64,000 nucleotides of DNA from Methylovorus sp035565335 (lineage in GTDB: Bacteria; Pseudomonadota; Gammaproteobacteria; Burkholderiales; Methylophilaceae). Each line of letters opens with the position of its first letter. The stretch's first letter is position 1. The notes beneath the pieces were generated by a model. It saw only the letters and a program-made list of their open reading frames with translations, had not been told where the DNA came from and ran no database searches. This document shows positions 1 through 7,909 of this stretch, one piece after another. Position numbers and translations under genes: made by a program. The DNA is taken from contig DATMSO010000072.1 of NCBI GenBank assembly GCA_035565335.1, positions 8,910 through 72,909 on the forward strand, in the 5' to 3' direction.

Positions 1-60
1 CAATGGCTGGTGGCGCGAGTGGCTGAGCATATGGCGGCCCAGGAAAAGGGGCAGGCATGA
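1..60 (+). CDS. 3' end of an unidentified gene
   Basis: An open frame runs from the window edge to a TGA at 58-60 and encodes only 19 residues ending in EKGQA. The stop overlaps the ATG of the next gene in an ATGA arrangement, which points to one operon with translational coupling. In methylotrophs the neighbours of the mfnB-like gene are usually other cofactor-biosynthesis genes, so that is the likely context. The visible tail is too short to name a family. Confidence 0.5.
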   Translation, partial: QWLVARVAEHMAAQEKGQA

Positions 61-761
61 GCCGGTTTCTGGCAAGCGTTAGTGATCTGCAAGAGGCGCA
101 ACTGGTATTGCCTTATGCCGATATTCTTGACCTGAAGAATCCCGCGCAAGGTGCCCTGGGCGCATTGGTTCTGGAGGTGATGGAAGCGATTGTGCGATAT
201 GTGGATGGCCGCAAACCCATCAGCGCCACCATCGGCGATCTGCCGATGGAACCAAAAACAGTCCTTGCTGCCATACAGGCGGTTGCCGCTACCGGCGTCG
301 ATATAGTCAAGGTGGGCATGTTTCCAGGCGAGCAGCTGGCGTGCATCGATGCGGTCAAATCGATTACCGCATCTGGCACAAAAGTGGTGGCGGTGCTGTT
401 TGCCGATAGTCCGCAGGCTGCATTGCCACTTAGCGTGTTTCGCGAAGCAGGGTTTTACGGTGTGATGCTGGATACCGCTGTCAAGGATGGTTCCAGTCTG
501 CTGGATCATCAGGACCTGCCGGCATTGCAAGCCTTTGTTGAGGAGGCCGCTGAGCTCCGTTTGGTCAGTGGTCTGGCTGGCGCATTACGACTGCCGCATG
601 TGGAAAAACTGTGTGGTTTGCAAGCGGACTACCTTGGTTTCAGAAGTGCGCTTTGTCATCTCAGCAATCGCACGGCGACGATATCCGAAAGCCAGGTAAG
701 CACGGTCCAACAATTGTTGTTTAAATGCAACATCGCCTTGAAAGGCGCGCTGGCTATATAG
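57..761 (+). CDS. mfnB: (5-formylfuran-3-yl)methyl phosphate synthase, MfnB-like
   Basis: 234 residues, full length for the DUF556/MfnB family. The archaeal enzyme condenses two glyceraldehyde-3-phosphate molecules into the furan precursor of methanofuran. Methylotrophic proteobacteria use a methanofuran-like cofactor with the formyltransferase/hydrolase complex that oxidises C1 units. The sequence shows a TIM-barrel-like pattern with Lys27 in DLKNP and Lys85 in DIVKVGMF, which match from memory the Schiff-base lysine and neighbouring active-site lysine of the archaeal protein. It starts inside the stop codon of the upstream gene, so the two are probably cotranslated. This gene is one of the better markers that the host is a methylotroph using tetrahydromethanopterin-linked C1 transfer. 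The exact cofactor made is inferred. Confidence 0.85.
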   Translation: MSRFLASVSDLQEAQLVLPYADILDLKNPAQGALGALVLEVMEAIVRYVDGRKPISATIGDLPMEPKTVLAAIQAVAATGVDIVKVGMFPGEQLACIDAVKSITASGTKVVAVLFADSPQAALPLSVFREAGFYGVMLDTAVKDGSSLLDHQDLPALQAFVEEAAELRLVSGLAGALRLPHVEKLCGLQADYLGFRSALCHLSNRTATISESQVSTVQQLLFKCNIALKGALAI

Positions 762-778
762 TTTATAGCTTTGAGCAT

Positions 779-808
779 TTGCAAGCGTTGTTGGCTTTAA
801 AGTATAGT
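779..808 (+). promoter_or_regulatory. Probable sigma-70 promoter of ompA
   Basis: A TTGCAA -35 element (779-784) and a TATAGT -10 element (803-808) are separated by 18 bases in the short gap before ompA. A GGGAG ribosome-binding site lies at 830-834, about ten bases before the ATG at 845. Good consensus match fits the high expression expected of an OmpA porin. Predicted by eye only. Confidence 0.55.
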
Positions 809-844
809 AACCCTTAAATCTACAGTCACCGGGAGTAATACCAT

Positions 845-1915
845 ATGAAGAAAAATCTGATCAGCATCGCAGTTGCTGGCGTTTTGGGTCTTGCTGCATT
901 GCACGCAAGCGCAGAAGAAGCTTATCAAGGTTCTTGGTACGCTCTGCCAGGTATCAATGTCATGAACGCTGACAACGACCTGAAAGCTGAAAATACCAGC
1001 GTGGGTGGTTTCCTGAAATTCGGTAAAGAGCTGAGCGAGCACTGGGATGTGCAAGTTGGCCTGAGCCACAACCGTGCTGATGAAGATTCCAGCCAGTTCT
1101 CGGGCGGCAAATACAAGCAAACTCTGCTGGGCGTAGATGCTCTCTACCTGTTCAGCCGCGAAAAATTCCGTCCATTCCTGCTGGCAGGTCTGGGCGCTGC
1201 ACGTAACAACGTTGATTACAAGCCAGGTTCCGCTGGTTACAACGACAGCAACACTTCCTGGATGGCCAATGCCGGTCTGGGTTTCCAATACCTGTTCACA
1301 GAGCGTCTGGGTTTCCAGGCTGACCTGCGTCACGTATGGAGCCGCGCCGAGATTCAAGGCGACAAAGAAACCATTGGCAACAACTACCTGAACCTGGGTC
1401 TGATCTGGAAATTCGGCGCTCCTGAAAAGGTTGCTGCTGTTGAGCCAACTCCAGTGGCAGCTCCAGAGCCAGCACCTGCTCCAGCCCCTGTAGTGGCTGA
1501 GCCAGAGCCAGTCGGTCCAGCACCAGCTGCTTTCGACAAGGTAACCCTGCAATCTGAAGTGCTGTTCGGCTTCGACAAGGACAACCTGAAAGAAGAAGGC
1601 AAGAAGGTTCTGAACGCTGACGTGGTTGAGAAAATGAAGGCTCATCCTGAAGTTGAGCTGGTCCTGATCACTGGTCACACTGACCGTATCGGCGACGAAG
1701 CTTACAACCAGAAGCTGTCTGAGCGTCGTGCAAACGCCGTTAAGAAGTACCTGGTAAGCCAAGGTATCGAAGCTAACCGTCTGCACGCTGTAGGCAAGGG
1801 CGAAGCTGAGCCAGTTGTTGATTGCCAGGGTGTACGTGGCAAGAAGGCAATTGCTTGCTTGCAACCTAACCGCCGTGTAGTCGTAGAAATCGAAGTACAA
1901 CGCGCAGGTAACTAA
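845..1915 (+). CDS. ompA: OmpA family outer-membrane protein
   Basis: 356 residues. Residues 1-23 form a signal peptide ending ASA. Residues about 24-195 have the alternating pattern of an eight-stranded outer-membrane barrel, about 198-232 is a Pro/Ala-rich linker, and about 235-350 is an OmpA_C peptidoglycan-binding domain. The ligand-binding Asp and Arg are visible in GHTDRIGD and LSERRAN. The protein links the outer membrane to the cell wall. The gene has its own promoter and a strong terminator. The order ompA, then ubiG and gph a gene later, is familiar in betaproteobacteria. Confidence 0.93.
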   Translation: MKKNLISIAVAGVLGLAALHASAEEAYQGSWYALPGINVMNADNDLKAENTSVGGFLKFGKELSEHWDVQVGLSHNRADEDSSQFSGGKYKQTLLGVDALYLFSREKFRPFLLAGLGAARNNVDYKPGSAGYNDSNTSWMANAGLGFQYLFTERLGFQADLRHVWSRAEIQGDKETIGNNYLNLGLIWKFGAPEKVAAVEPTPVAAPEPAPAPAPVVAEPEPVGPAPAAFDKVTLQSEVLFGFDKDNLKEEGKKVLNADVVEKMKAHPEVELVLITGHTDRIGDEAYNQKLSERRANAVKKYLVSQGIEANRLHAVGKGEAEPVVDCQGVRGKKAIACLQPNRRVVVEIEVQRAGN

Positions 1916-1931
1916 GCTTACCTCTGTCGTG

Positions 1932-1959
1932 AAAAGCCCCGCTTTGCGGGGCTTTTTTA
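1932..1959 (+). terminator. Rho-independent terminator after ompA
   Basis: AAAAGCCCCGC, a short TTT loop and GCGGGGCTTTTTT form a GC-rich hairpin followed by a T-run, 16 bases after the ompA stop. It sits just before the ATG of the deaminase at 1971, so that gene must be read by read-through or from a promoter inside the ompA end. Confidence 0.9.
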
Positions 1960-1970
1960 TGGGCTGAACA

Positions 1971-3302
1971 ATGAACACTACTGAAGTCGCGCTAGCGATA
2001 GAAGCTCGCTGGGTTATACCTGTCATTCCACAGGGGCTGGTGCTGGAGAACAGCACGGTCCTCATCAATGTCGACGGTACCATTCTCAGCATCATGCCTA
2101 CTGTTGAAGCCCGGGCGGCGTTTCAGCCTGCGCGCGTGATCCGGCTGGAGCATCATGCGCTGATGCCAGGCCTGATCAACCTGCATACCCATGCGGCCAT
2201 GACACTGATGCGCGGCATCGCCGATGATTTGCCGCTGATGGATTGGTTGCAGCATCACATCTGGCCCGCGGAGCGTGCGGTTGTCAGTCCCCGTTTTGTC
2301 AGGGATGGTACCTTGCTGGCGAGTGCCGAAATGCTGGCAGGCGGCGTGACCTGTTTCAATGACATGTATTTTTATCCTGATGCCGCGGCAGAAGCCGTGG
2401 TGCAGACTGGCATACGTGCGCATCTTGGTCTGGTGGTGATGGATTTCCCCTCCGCTTATGCGACGGATGCGGATGATTATCTGCTGAAGGGGCTGGAAGC
2501 ACGCGATGGCTGGCGTGGAAACCCGTTGATCAGCAGCAGTCTGGCGCCGCATGCTCCTTACACCATGAGCGACCGCAGCTTTGAGCAGGTGATGACCTAT
2601 GCGGAGCAATTGGGCCTGGGCATTCATACCCATCTGCATGAAACACGGTCTGAGCTTGAGCAGAGTATCGCGCAGTATGGCGTACGACCGATCCGCCGTA
2701 TAGCCGATCTGGGGATATTAGGCCCCGGCCTTGTGGCGGCGCATGCCGTGCATCTCGATGAAGCCGAGCGTGCCATGTTGCAAGCATTCGGTTGCCATAT
2801 TGCGCATTGCCCGACCTCCAATCTCAAGCTGGGCAGTGGCATCGCCAATCTTCCTGCCATGCTTGAACAAGGGATTAACGTGGGTCTGGGCACGGATGGC
2901 TCTGCCAGCAATAACCGTCTGGACATGTTTGCCGAAATACGCATGGCGGCCTTGCTGGCCAAAGGCGCGGGCGAGAATGCGGCTGTTGTCCCGGCCGTGG
3001 CCGCGCTGGAGATGGCAACGATTAATGGCGCGCGTGCATTGGGGCTCGAAGATAAAATTGGTAGTATCGAGTCGGGTAAACTGGCAGACCTGGTAGCAGT
3101 GGATATGGATAGCGCCATTTGCAGTCCCTGTTTCGACCCCATTTCGCATCTTGTTTACGTGGCCGGGCGCGAGCATGTCACGCATACCTGGGTGGCTGGC
3201 GAACTCTGCTATCAAGAGGGCATCTATGCCCATATTGAACCTGCCGAATTAAAGGAAATTACGACACAATGGTATCCCAAACTCAGTCCATTCCGAGTGT
3301 GA
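1971..3302 (+). CDS. mtaD: 5-methylthioadenosine/S-adenosylhomocysteine deaminase
   Basis: 443 residues, amidohydrolase superfamily (TRZ/ATZ-like). Metal ligands are visible in NLHTHAAM near residue 70, in the HTHLHET segment, in HAVHLD and in the GTDGSASNN segment that carries the catalytic Asp. The family converts methylthioadenosine or S-adenosylhomocysteine to the inosine forms, recycling by-products of SAM-dependent methylation. Its 3' end overlaps the next gene, the methyltransferase ubiG, by 34 bases. That fits a role in clearing S-adenosylhomocysteine. Related family members act on chlorinated triazines or guanine, so the exact substrate is inferred from context. Confidence 0.82.
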   Translation: MNTTEVALAIEARWVIPVIPQGLVLENSTVLINVDGTILSIMPTVEARAAFQPARVIRLEHHALMPGLINLHTHAAMTLMRGIADDLPLMDWLQHHIWPAERAVVSPRFVRDGTLLASAEMLAGGVTCFNDMYFYPDAAAEAVVQTGIRAHLGLVVMDFPSAYATDADDYLLKGLEARDGWRGNPLISSSLAPHAPYTMSDRSFEQVMTYAEQLGLGIHTHLHETRSELEQSIAQYGVRPIRRIADLGILGPGLVAAHAVHLDEAERAMLQAFGCHIAHCPTSNLKLGSGIANLPAMLEQGINVGLGTDGSASNNRLDMFAEIRMAALLAKGAGENAAVVPAVAALEMATINGARALGLEDKIGSIESGKLADLVAVDMDSAICSPCFDPISHLVYVAGREHVTHTWVAGELCYQEGIYAHIEPAELKEITTQWYPKLSPFRV

Positions 3303-3988
3303 ATGTCGACCCTGCAGAATTGCAGAAATTTGCTACGCTTGCTCACCGCTGGTGGGACCCCAATAGCGAATTCAAGCCCTTGCACGACATTAACCCATTG
3401 CGCTTGCAGCTAATAGACGAGCTCGCCGGCTTGCAAGGAAAGCGCGTGCTGGATGTCGGCTGTGGAGGCGGTATTCTTTCCGAATCCATGAGCGCCCGCG
3501 GTGCAGATGTCACGGGCATCGACCTGGGTGAAAAAGCCCTGAAAGTGGCGGAGTTGCACCGTCTCGAAAGTGGGGCAAACGTCCATTATCGCCTGATCGA
3601 AGTTGAGGCTCTTGCCCATGAGCAGCCCGCGTCATTCGACGTTGTGACCTGCATGGAAATGCTGGAGCATGTCCCAGACCCAGCCGCCGTGGTGCGTGCC
3701 TGCGCAACGCTGGTAAAGCCCGGTGGCCATGTCTTTTTCTCGACCTTGAACCGCAATCCCAAATCCTATCTGTTCGCGGTCATTGGCGCGGAATACGTGC
3801 TGAATATGCTACCCAAGGGCACGCATGAGTACGCCAAATTTATCAAGCCATCCGAACTGGCTGAATGGGCGCGCGAGTCGGATTTGACGGTGAATGGCAT
3901 GCGCGGCATGAGCTACAACCCACTGCGCAAGCACTATTCATTAGGGGCAGATGTCTCGGTCAATTACATCATGCACACGGTGAAGTAA
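3269..3988 (+). CDS. ubiG: Ubiquinone biosynthesis O-methyltransferase UbiG
   Basis: 239 residues, typical for UbiG. SAM-binding motif I reads VLDVGCGGGILSESM, and the N-terminal FATLAHRWWDP segment and the late TLNRNPKSYLFA segment are UbiG hallmarks. The enzyme performs both O-methylations of the ubiquinone ring at the inner membrane. The ATG at 3269 lies inside the upstream deaminase gene, and no shorter in-frame start keeps the conserved N-terminus. The phosphatase gene follows two bases after the stop, so the three genes look cotranscribed. Confidence 0.93.
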   Translation: MVSQTQSIPSVNVDPAELQKFATLAHRWWDPNSEFKPLHDINPLRLQLIDELAGLQGKRVLDVGCGGGILSESMSARGADVTGIDLGEKALKVAELHRLESGANVHYRLIEVEALAHEQPASFDVVTCMEMLEHVPDPAAVVRACATLVKPGGHVFFSTLNRNPKSYLFAVIGAEYVLNMLPKGTHEYAKFIKPSELAEWARESDLTVNGMRGMSYNPLRKHYSLGADVSVNYIMHTVK

Positions 3989-3990
3989 GC

Positions 3991-4641
3991 GTGGCTGACG
4001 TCGTTCTGTTTGATCTCGACGGTACCTTGGTCGATACCGCGCCTGACCTTGCCTACGCGCTTAATCTGCAACGCGAGCGCCATGGTCTGTCAGCGCTTCC
4101 GCTGGAAGATATTCGTCCATTCGCGTCGCATGGCAGTCGTGGTCTTTTGCATAAGGGATTCGGCATCACCATGGAGCACCCTGATTTCGCCGCCATGCGT
4201 GTTGAATATCTGGCGCTTTATGATGAGGTGTTTGCCCGCTCTCCCGTCCTCTTTAACGGCATGGCCGAGGTTCTGGCGCATATCGAAAACCAGGGCCTGC
4301 CATGGGGCGTGGTGACGAACAAGCCCAGACGTTTTACCGAGCCGATGATGAAAGTCATGGGCTTGGACAGCCGTGCTGCCTGCGTCGTGAGCGGGGACGA
4401 TGCCCCGCGTGCAAAGCCCTATCCGGATACTCTTTTGCTCGCGTGCGAACAAATCGGGGTGAATCCACGGCAGTGTATTTATATTGGCGATGCTGAGCGG
4501 GATATTGAAGCCGGGCGCGTCGCCGGCATGAAAACCGTGCTGGCGATGTATGGCTATCTGGATGCGCAGGATCAACCCGAGCAATGGGGGGCGGATGCCA
4601 CTATTGCGCAAGCGCTGGATTTGATCGCGTTACTGGATTGA
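3991..4641 (+). CDS. gph: Phosphoglycolate phosphatase (HAD family)
   Basis: 216 residues from a GTG start two bases after ubiG. The HAD nucleophile motif DVVLFDLDGTLVDT begins at residue 3, so longer in-frame versions reaching back into ubiG are unlikely. Motif II (VVTNK), the motif III Lys (PRAKPYPD) and motif IV (YIGDAERD) are all present. The family hydrolyses 2-phosphoglycolate formed by repair or oxygenation reactions. The ubiG-gph pair is common in proteobacteria. Pyrophosphatase or another sugar-phosphatase activity cannot be excluded from sequence. Confidence 0.88.
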   Translation: MADVVLFDLDGTLVDTAPDLAYALNLQRERHGLSALPLEDIRPFASHGSRGLLHKGFGITMEHPDFAAMRVEYLALYDEVFARSPVLFNGMAEVLAHIENQGLPWGVVTNKPRRFTEPMMKVMGLDSRAACVVSGDDAPRAKPYPDTLLLACEQIGVNPRQCIYIGDAERDIEAGRVAGMKTVLAMYGYLDAQDQPEQWGADATIAQALDLIALLD

Positions 4642-4727
4642 ATCTGAGGCTGCGCCTGAAAAGCGGGCGGTGTTGCTGCTGAAGGGGGTTGTGCCAGCGG
4701 CGAAGGCAGGCGCGCTTAATCGAATTG

Positions 4728-5327
4728 CTAGCGAACGCTGCGTCGTTCCATCAAGGCTTGCGCCAGCGTGCCACTGTCCACATGTTCAATTTCCCCGCCC
4801 ATGGGCAAACCGCGCGCGATGCGGCTCACCTTGAGACCGCGCGAGCGCAGCAGCTCACTGATGTAATGCGCGGTCGCTTCACCTTCCACCGTGTAATTGG
4901 TCGCCAGTACCACTTCTTCCACAACGCCGTCTTGCGCGCGTTTCAGCAGTTTTTCGAGGTGGATTTCTTTTGGGCCAATGCCGTCCAGTGGGGATAGCTT
5001 GCCCATCAACACAAAGTAGCGCCCCTGAAACACACGCGTCTGCTCCAGCATCATGAGGTCCGTCGGCATTTCAACCACGCAGAGCAGGGTAGGGTCACGG
5101 CTATCGGCCGCACACAAAGGGCAGACGATATCTTCACTGAAGGTGTTGCATAAGCTGCAGTGCGTCACGACCTGCAATGCATTATGCAGTGCCTGCGCGA
5201 GTCCGTTGGCGCCGCTGCGGTCGCGCTGCAGAAGGTGATACGCCATGCGTAAAGCAGACTTGGGCCCCACGCCGGGAAGGCAGCGCAGGGATTCGACAAG
5301 CTGCTCCAGGGCAGGTGGATTACGCAT
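4728..5327 (-). CDS. recR: Recombination mediator RecR
   Basis: 199 residues, normal for RecR. An N-terminal helix-hairpin-helix (LRCLPGVGPKSALRMA) is followed by a four-cysteine zinc motif (CSLCNTFSEDIVCPLC) and a Toprim domain (residues about 80-175). RecR works with RecO and RecF to load RecA at gaps. It is the last gene of the dnaX-ybaB-recR operon, a widely conserved order, with a 23-base gap from ybaB. No clear terminator is visible in the 86 bases separating it from gph, which converges on it. Confidence 0.95.
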   Translation of the reverse strand: MRNPPALEQLVESLRCLPGVGPKSALRMAYHLLQRDRSGANGLAQALHNALQVVTHCSLCNTFSEDIVCPLCAADSRDPTLLCVVEMPTDLMMLEQTRVFQGRYFVLMGKLSPLDGIGPKEIHLEKLLKRAQDGVVEEVVLATNYTVEGEATAHYISELLRSRGLKVSRIARGLPMGGEIEHVDSGTLAQALMERRSVR

Positions 5328-5350
5328 GGCTTAAGATGAGTTTCGGGAGG

Positions 5351-5662
5351 TTAAAATGGCAGCTTCATGCCAGCAGGCATCAGGCCGCTCATGCGTTGCT
5401 GCGATGTGGCCTCTGCCTTGCGTACCGCATCATTGAGCGCGGTGACGATCAGGTCTTCGAGCATTTCCTTGTCATCGCTCATCAGGCTAGGGTCAATGTG
5501 CAGTCTTTTGACTTCATTGCGACAGGTGATAGTGACCTTGACCATGCCGGAACCCGCCTGGCCTTCGACTTCGACCTGCGCCAGTTCTTCCTGCGCACGT
5601 TTCATGTTTTCCTGCATTTGCTGGGCCTGTTTCATCAGGTTGCCCAAGCCGCCTTTCATCAT
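5351..5662 (-). CDS. ybaB: YbaB/EbfC nucleoid-associated protein
   Basis: 103 residues. It begins with a Met/Gln-rich amphipathic helix (GNLMKQAQQMQENMKRAQ), then the VEGQAGSGMVKVTI strand segment and a second helix with MLEDLIVTALNDA, which are the family signature. The protein is a small dimeric DNA-binding tweezer. Its position between dnaX and recR is the standard one. Expression is presumably tied to dnaX because only 21 bases separate them. Confidence 0.94.
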   Translation of the reverse strand: MMKGGLGNLMKQAQQMQENMKRAQEELAQVEVEGQAGSGMVKVTITCRNEVKRLHIDPSLMSDDKEMLEDLIVTALNDAVRKAEATSQQRMSGLMPAGMKLPF

Positions 5663-5683
5663 GGGATGCTCCTTGGTTTGCGG

Positions 5684-7552
5684 TTATTGTAAGGGTTTGA
5701 TACTGGATGGAATGATCTGTGCGCCAAAGTCACGCATCAACGCCTGCACAAAACCATCCTGTTTGATGGAAGATTCTGCCTGCGATTGCAACTCGGCTTT
5801 TTCCTGGCTGATCTGGTGTGCTGGGGTGTTATTGCCGCCGCCTATGCTGAATTGCAGGTGCATTTTGCGACCGAAGTGCGTCTCAATGGCCGCTTTCAGT
5901 TTTTCCTGATAGTTAGGGTCGAGCAGGTGTTTATGGGCTTCGGGTACTTGCAGCTCCAGTCGGTCTGCCGTATGGGCTGTGAGCTCGCAATGCTGCGCAA
6001 GCGCTCTCGCCAGGCCCAGTTTCAGCTTGTCCACTAAGAGCCGCCAGTTGCCATCGAATTCCTCTTGCATGCTTTGTTCTGCGGGCGGGGCTGAGATGGC
6101 GGCAGCATCACCGGCATCAGGAGCGTAAGTGGAAGCTGGTGATGCTACGTGCAGGGCTTGTTCATGTGCAGCCTGGATCGGCAGTTCTGATTCGGAAGCT
6201 AATGGCGCCGCAGCAGGGGTCATCGGCTTTGGGGTGAAACCGGCGGCAGTACTGGCTACGGGCGCGATGCTTTCCGGTATTGGGCGTGCGGTAGTTTGAG
6301 CGGGCGCAGCTTCAATCGGCTGCGATGCCGGTACTGATTTTGCGATGTTGGCTGCTGCCAGAGCGCTGGCGGCACTGCCTGCAGCCTGACCAAGAAGACG
6401 TTCGCTGCCCGAGACAGTATTAGTATTGCCGGAAGAGGCAGGCGAGGCCGCAGTGGGTTTGCTGGTGCTTTCATTGGTAAACGCCAGCATGCGCAGCAGG
6501 CACATGGTGAAACCTGCAAATTCGTCCGGTGCCAGGCCAAGATCACGGCGACCTAGCAGGGCAATCTGATAATAAAGCTGCACTTTGTCGGCCGGGAGTT
6601 TGCCCGCCAGATCCAACAGGGCTGTGCGCTCCGGCAGGTCCATCGGGATGCTTTCCGGTACGGTCTGCGCCACGGCCAGCTGGTGAAGCAACTGGGCCAG
6701 ATCGGCCAGCGCGGTATCAAAAGAAAGACTGCGTTCTTCCATGCTTCTGGCTTGGGCCATCAGGCTAGCCCCATCCTGGGCAATCAGGGCATCAAGCAAG
6801 CTATAGAGGTAGCTCTGGTCGATGGCGCCCAGCATGGCACGCACTTCGCTTTCATTTACCCGGTTACCGCCGTAAGCAATGGCCTGGTCCAGCAGGGAGA
6901 GGGCATCGCGCATGCTGCCATTGGCAGCGCGGCTGATCAGTTGCAGCGCAATGCTGTCTGAAGGAATATTTTCCTTGGCTAGCACTTCCTGCAAATGGCT
7001 GGTAATCGCCGGCGTCGACATCTGGCGCAAATTGAATTGCAGGCAACGCGACAGAACGGTGACTGGCATCTTTTGCGGGTCCGTGGTCGCCAGAATGAAT
7101 TTGACGTGCGCAGGCGGCTCTTCCAGCGTTTTCAGCATGGCATTGAAAGCCGAGCGCGACAGCATGTGCACTTCGTCGATGATATAGACTTTGAAGCGGC
7201 CCACCGTGGGCGCATATTGCGCGTTATCCAGCAGCTCGCGCATGCTATCTACCTGGGTATTGGAGGCTGCATCCACTTCCAGCATGTCGACAAAGCGGCC
7301 GCGGTCGATGTCCACACAAGCCGAACAGACACCACACGGATGTGCCGTAATGCCGGTTTCACAATTCAGGGATTTAGCCAGGATACGGGCCAGTGTGGTT
7401 TTGCCTACGCCGCGCGTTCCGGTAAACAGATAGGCATGATGCAGACGTTGCTGCTCAAGCGCATTGGTCAGTGCGCGCACCACATGTTCCTGTCCGACCA
7501 GCGCTTCGAACAGCTTTGGGCGCCATTTCCGGGCAAGAACTTGATAACTCAT
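5684..7552 (-). CDS. dnaX: DNA polymerase III subunit tau (DnaX)
   Basis: 622 residues. The AAA+ clamp-loader part covers about residues 1-365, with a P-loop (GTRGVGKTTL), the four-cysteine zinc module around CGVCSACVD, the Walker B IIDEVHML and the SRC arginine-finger motif (LSRCLQF). It is followed by a long Ala/Pro/Ser-rich linker (about 365-490) and a C-terminal domain that in tau binds the polymerase core and helicase. I saw no obvious slippery heptamer after the AAA+ region, so a separate gamma form by frameshifting is not supported, though not excluded. First gene of the dnaX-ybaB-recR operon. Confidence 0.94.
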   Translation of the reverse strand: MSYQVLARKWRPKLFEALVGQEHVVRALTNALEQQRLHHAYLFTGTRGVGKTTLARILAKSLNCETGITAHPCGVCSACVDIDRGRFVDMLEVDAASNTQVDSMRELLDNAQYAPTVGRFKVYIIDEVHMLSRSAFNAMLKTLEEPPAHVKFILATTDPQKMPVTVLSRCLQFNLRQMSTPAITSHLQEVLAKENIPSDSIALQLISRAANGSMRDALSLLDQAIAYGGNRVNESEVRAMLGAIDQSYLYSLLDALIAQDGASLMAQARSMEERSLSFDTALADLAQLLHQLAVAQTVPESIPMDLPERTALLDLAGKLPADKVQLYYQIALLGRRDLGLAPDEFAGFTMCLLRMLAFTNESTSKPTAASPASSGNTNTVSGSERLLGQAAGSAASALAAANIAKSVPASQPIEAAPAQTTARPIPESIAPVASTAAGFTPKPMTPAAAPLASESELPIQAAHEQALHVASPASTYAPDAGDAAAISAPPAEQSMQEEFDGNWRLLVDKLKLGLARALAQHCELTAHTADRLELQVPEAHKHLLDPNYQEKLKAAIETHFGRKMHLQFSIGGGNNTPAHQISQEKAELQSQAESSIKQDGFVQALMRDFGAQIIPSSIKPLQ

Positions 7553-7672
7553 AAGGCAGGCGTTTACTTAGATTAGCGACACTACAACTTTAGTCCAAAA
7601 AGCGCATTCGCGTAAGAGCGGAGATTCGATCATGCGCATGTGGCATTCATGATCCAACCCTGGGAAATCGGT

Positions 7673-7767
7673 GGCGAGCCCAGCCCCCGGCACTTGCTTC
7701 AATAACTGTGGCTGCTTCCTTCCGGACCTGACCAGGTTCGCTACTTTGCAATGCGGGGAGGCCCGCC
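7673..7767 (-). ncRNA. ffs: 4.5S RNA of the signal recognition particle
   Basis: On the minus strand the core CAGGTCCGGAAGGAAGCAGC tetraloop/symmetric-loop element of bacterial 4.5S RNA is exact. Ends were set by the terminal helix: GGCGGGCC at the 5' end pairs with GGCTCGCC at the 3' end, allowing one G-U pair. The RNA binds Ffh and targets membrane proteins to SecYEG. A TAGAAT -10-like element lies just upstream on the minus strand. The location directly upstream of dnaX is common. Confidence 0.93.
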
Positions 7768-7836
7768 GGAAATAATTCTAGCGCAAAACGCCTGGATTCC
7801 CTAATCCAAATACATGCATGCGGGGAGGCCCGCCGG
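7751..7836. repeat. 19-bp direct repeat, one copy being the 4.5S RNA 5' end
   Basis: The sequence ATGCGGGGAGGCCCGCCGG occurs at 7751-7769, where most of it encodes the 5' end of the 4.5S RNA, and again identically at 7818-7836. The starts are 67 bases apart. The second copy has no downstream RNA body. It looks like a partial duplication of the gene end placed in its own promoter region. Confidence 0.85.
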
Positions 7837-7909
7837 CTGGATAATGCCTAATCCATGCGCTATAGTGCAGACATAAATCAATGAAATAAATAATAAACTC
7901 AAGGGTTAA

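Noticed and set aside
797..2095. 432-codon minus-strand frame opposite ompA and the deaminase start
   Set aside because: It crosses the ompA promoter, terminator and gene, and its sequence is low-complexity antisense of the OmpA Pro/Ala linker and barrel.
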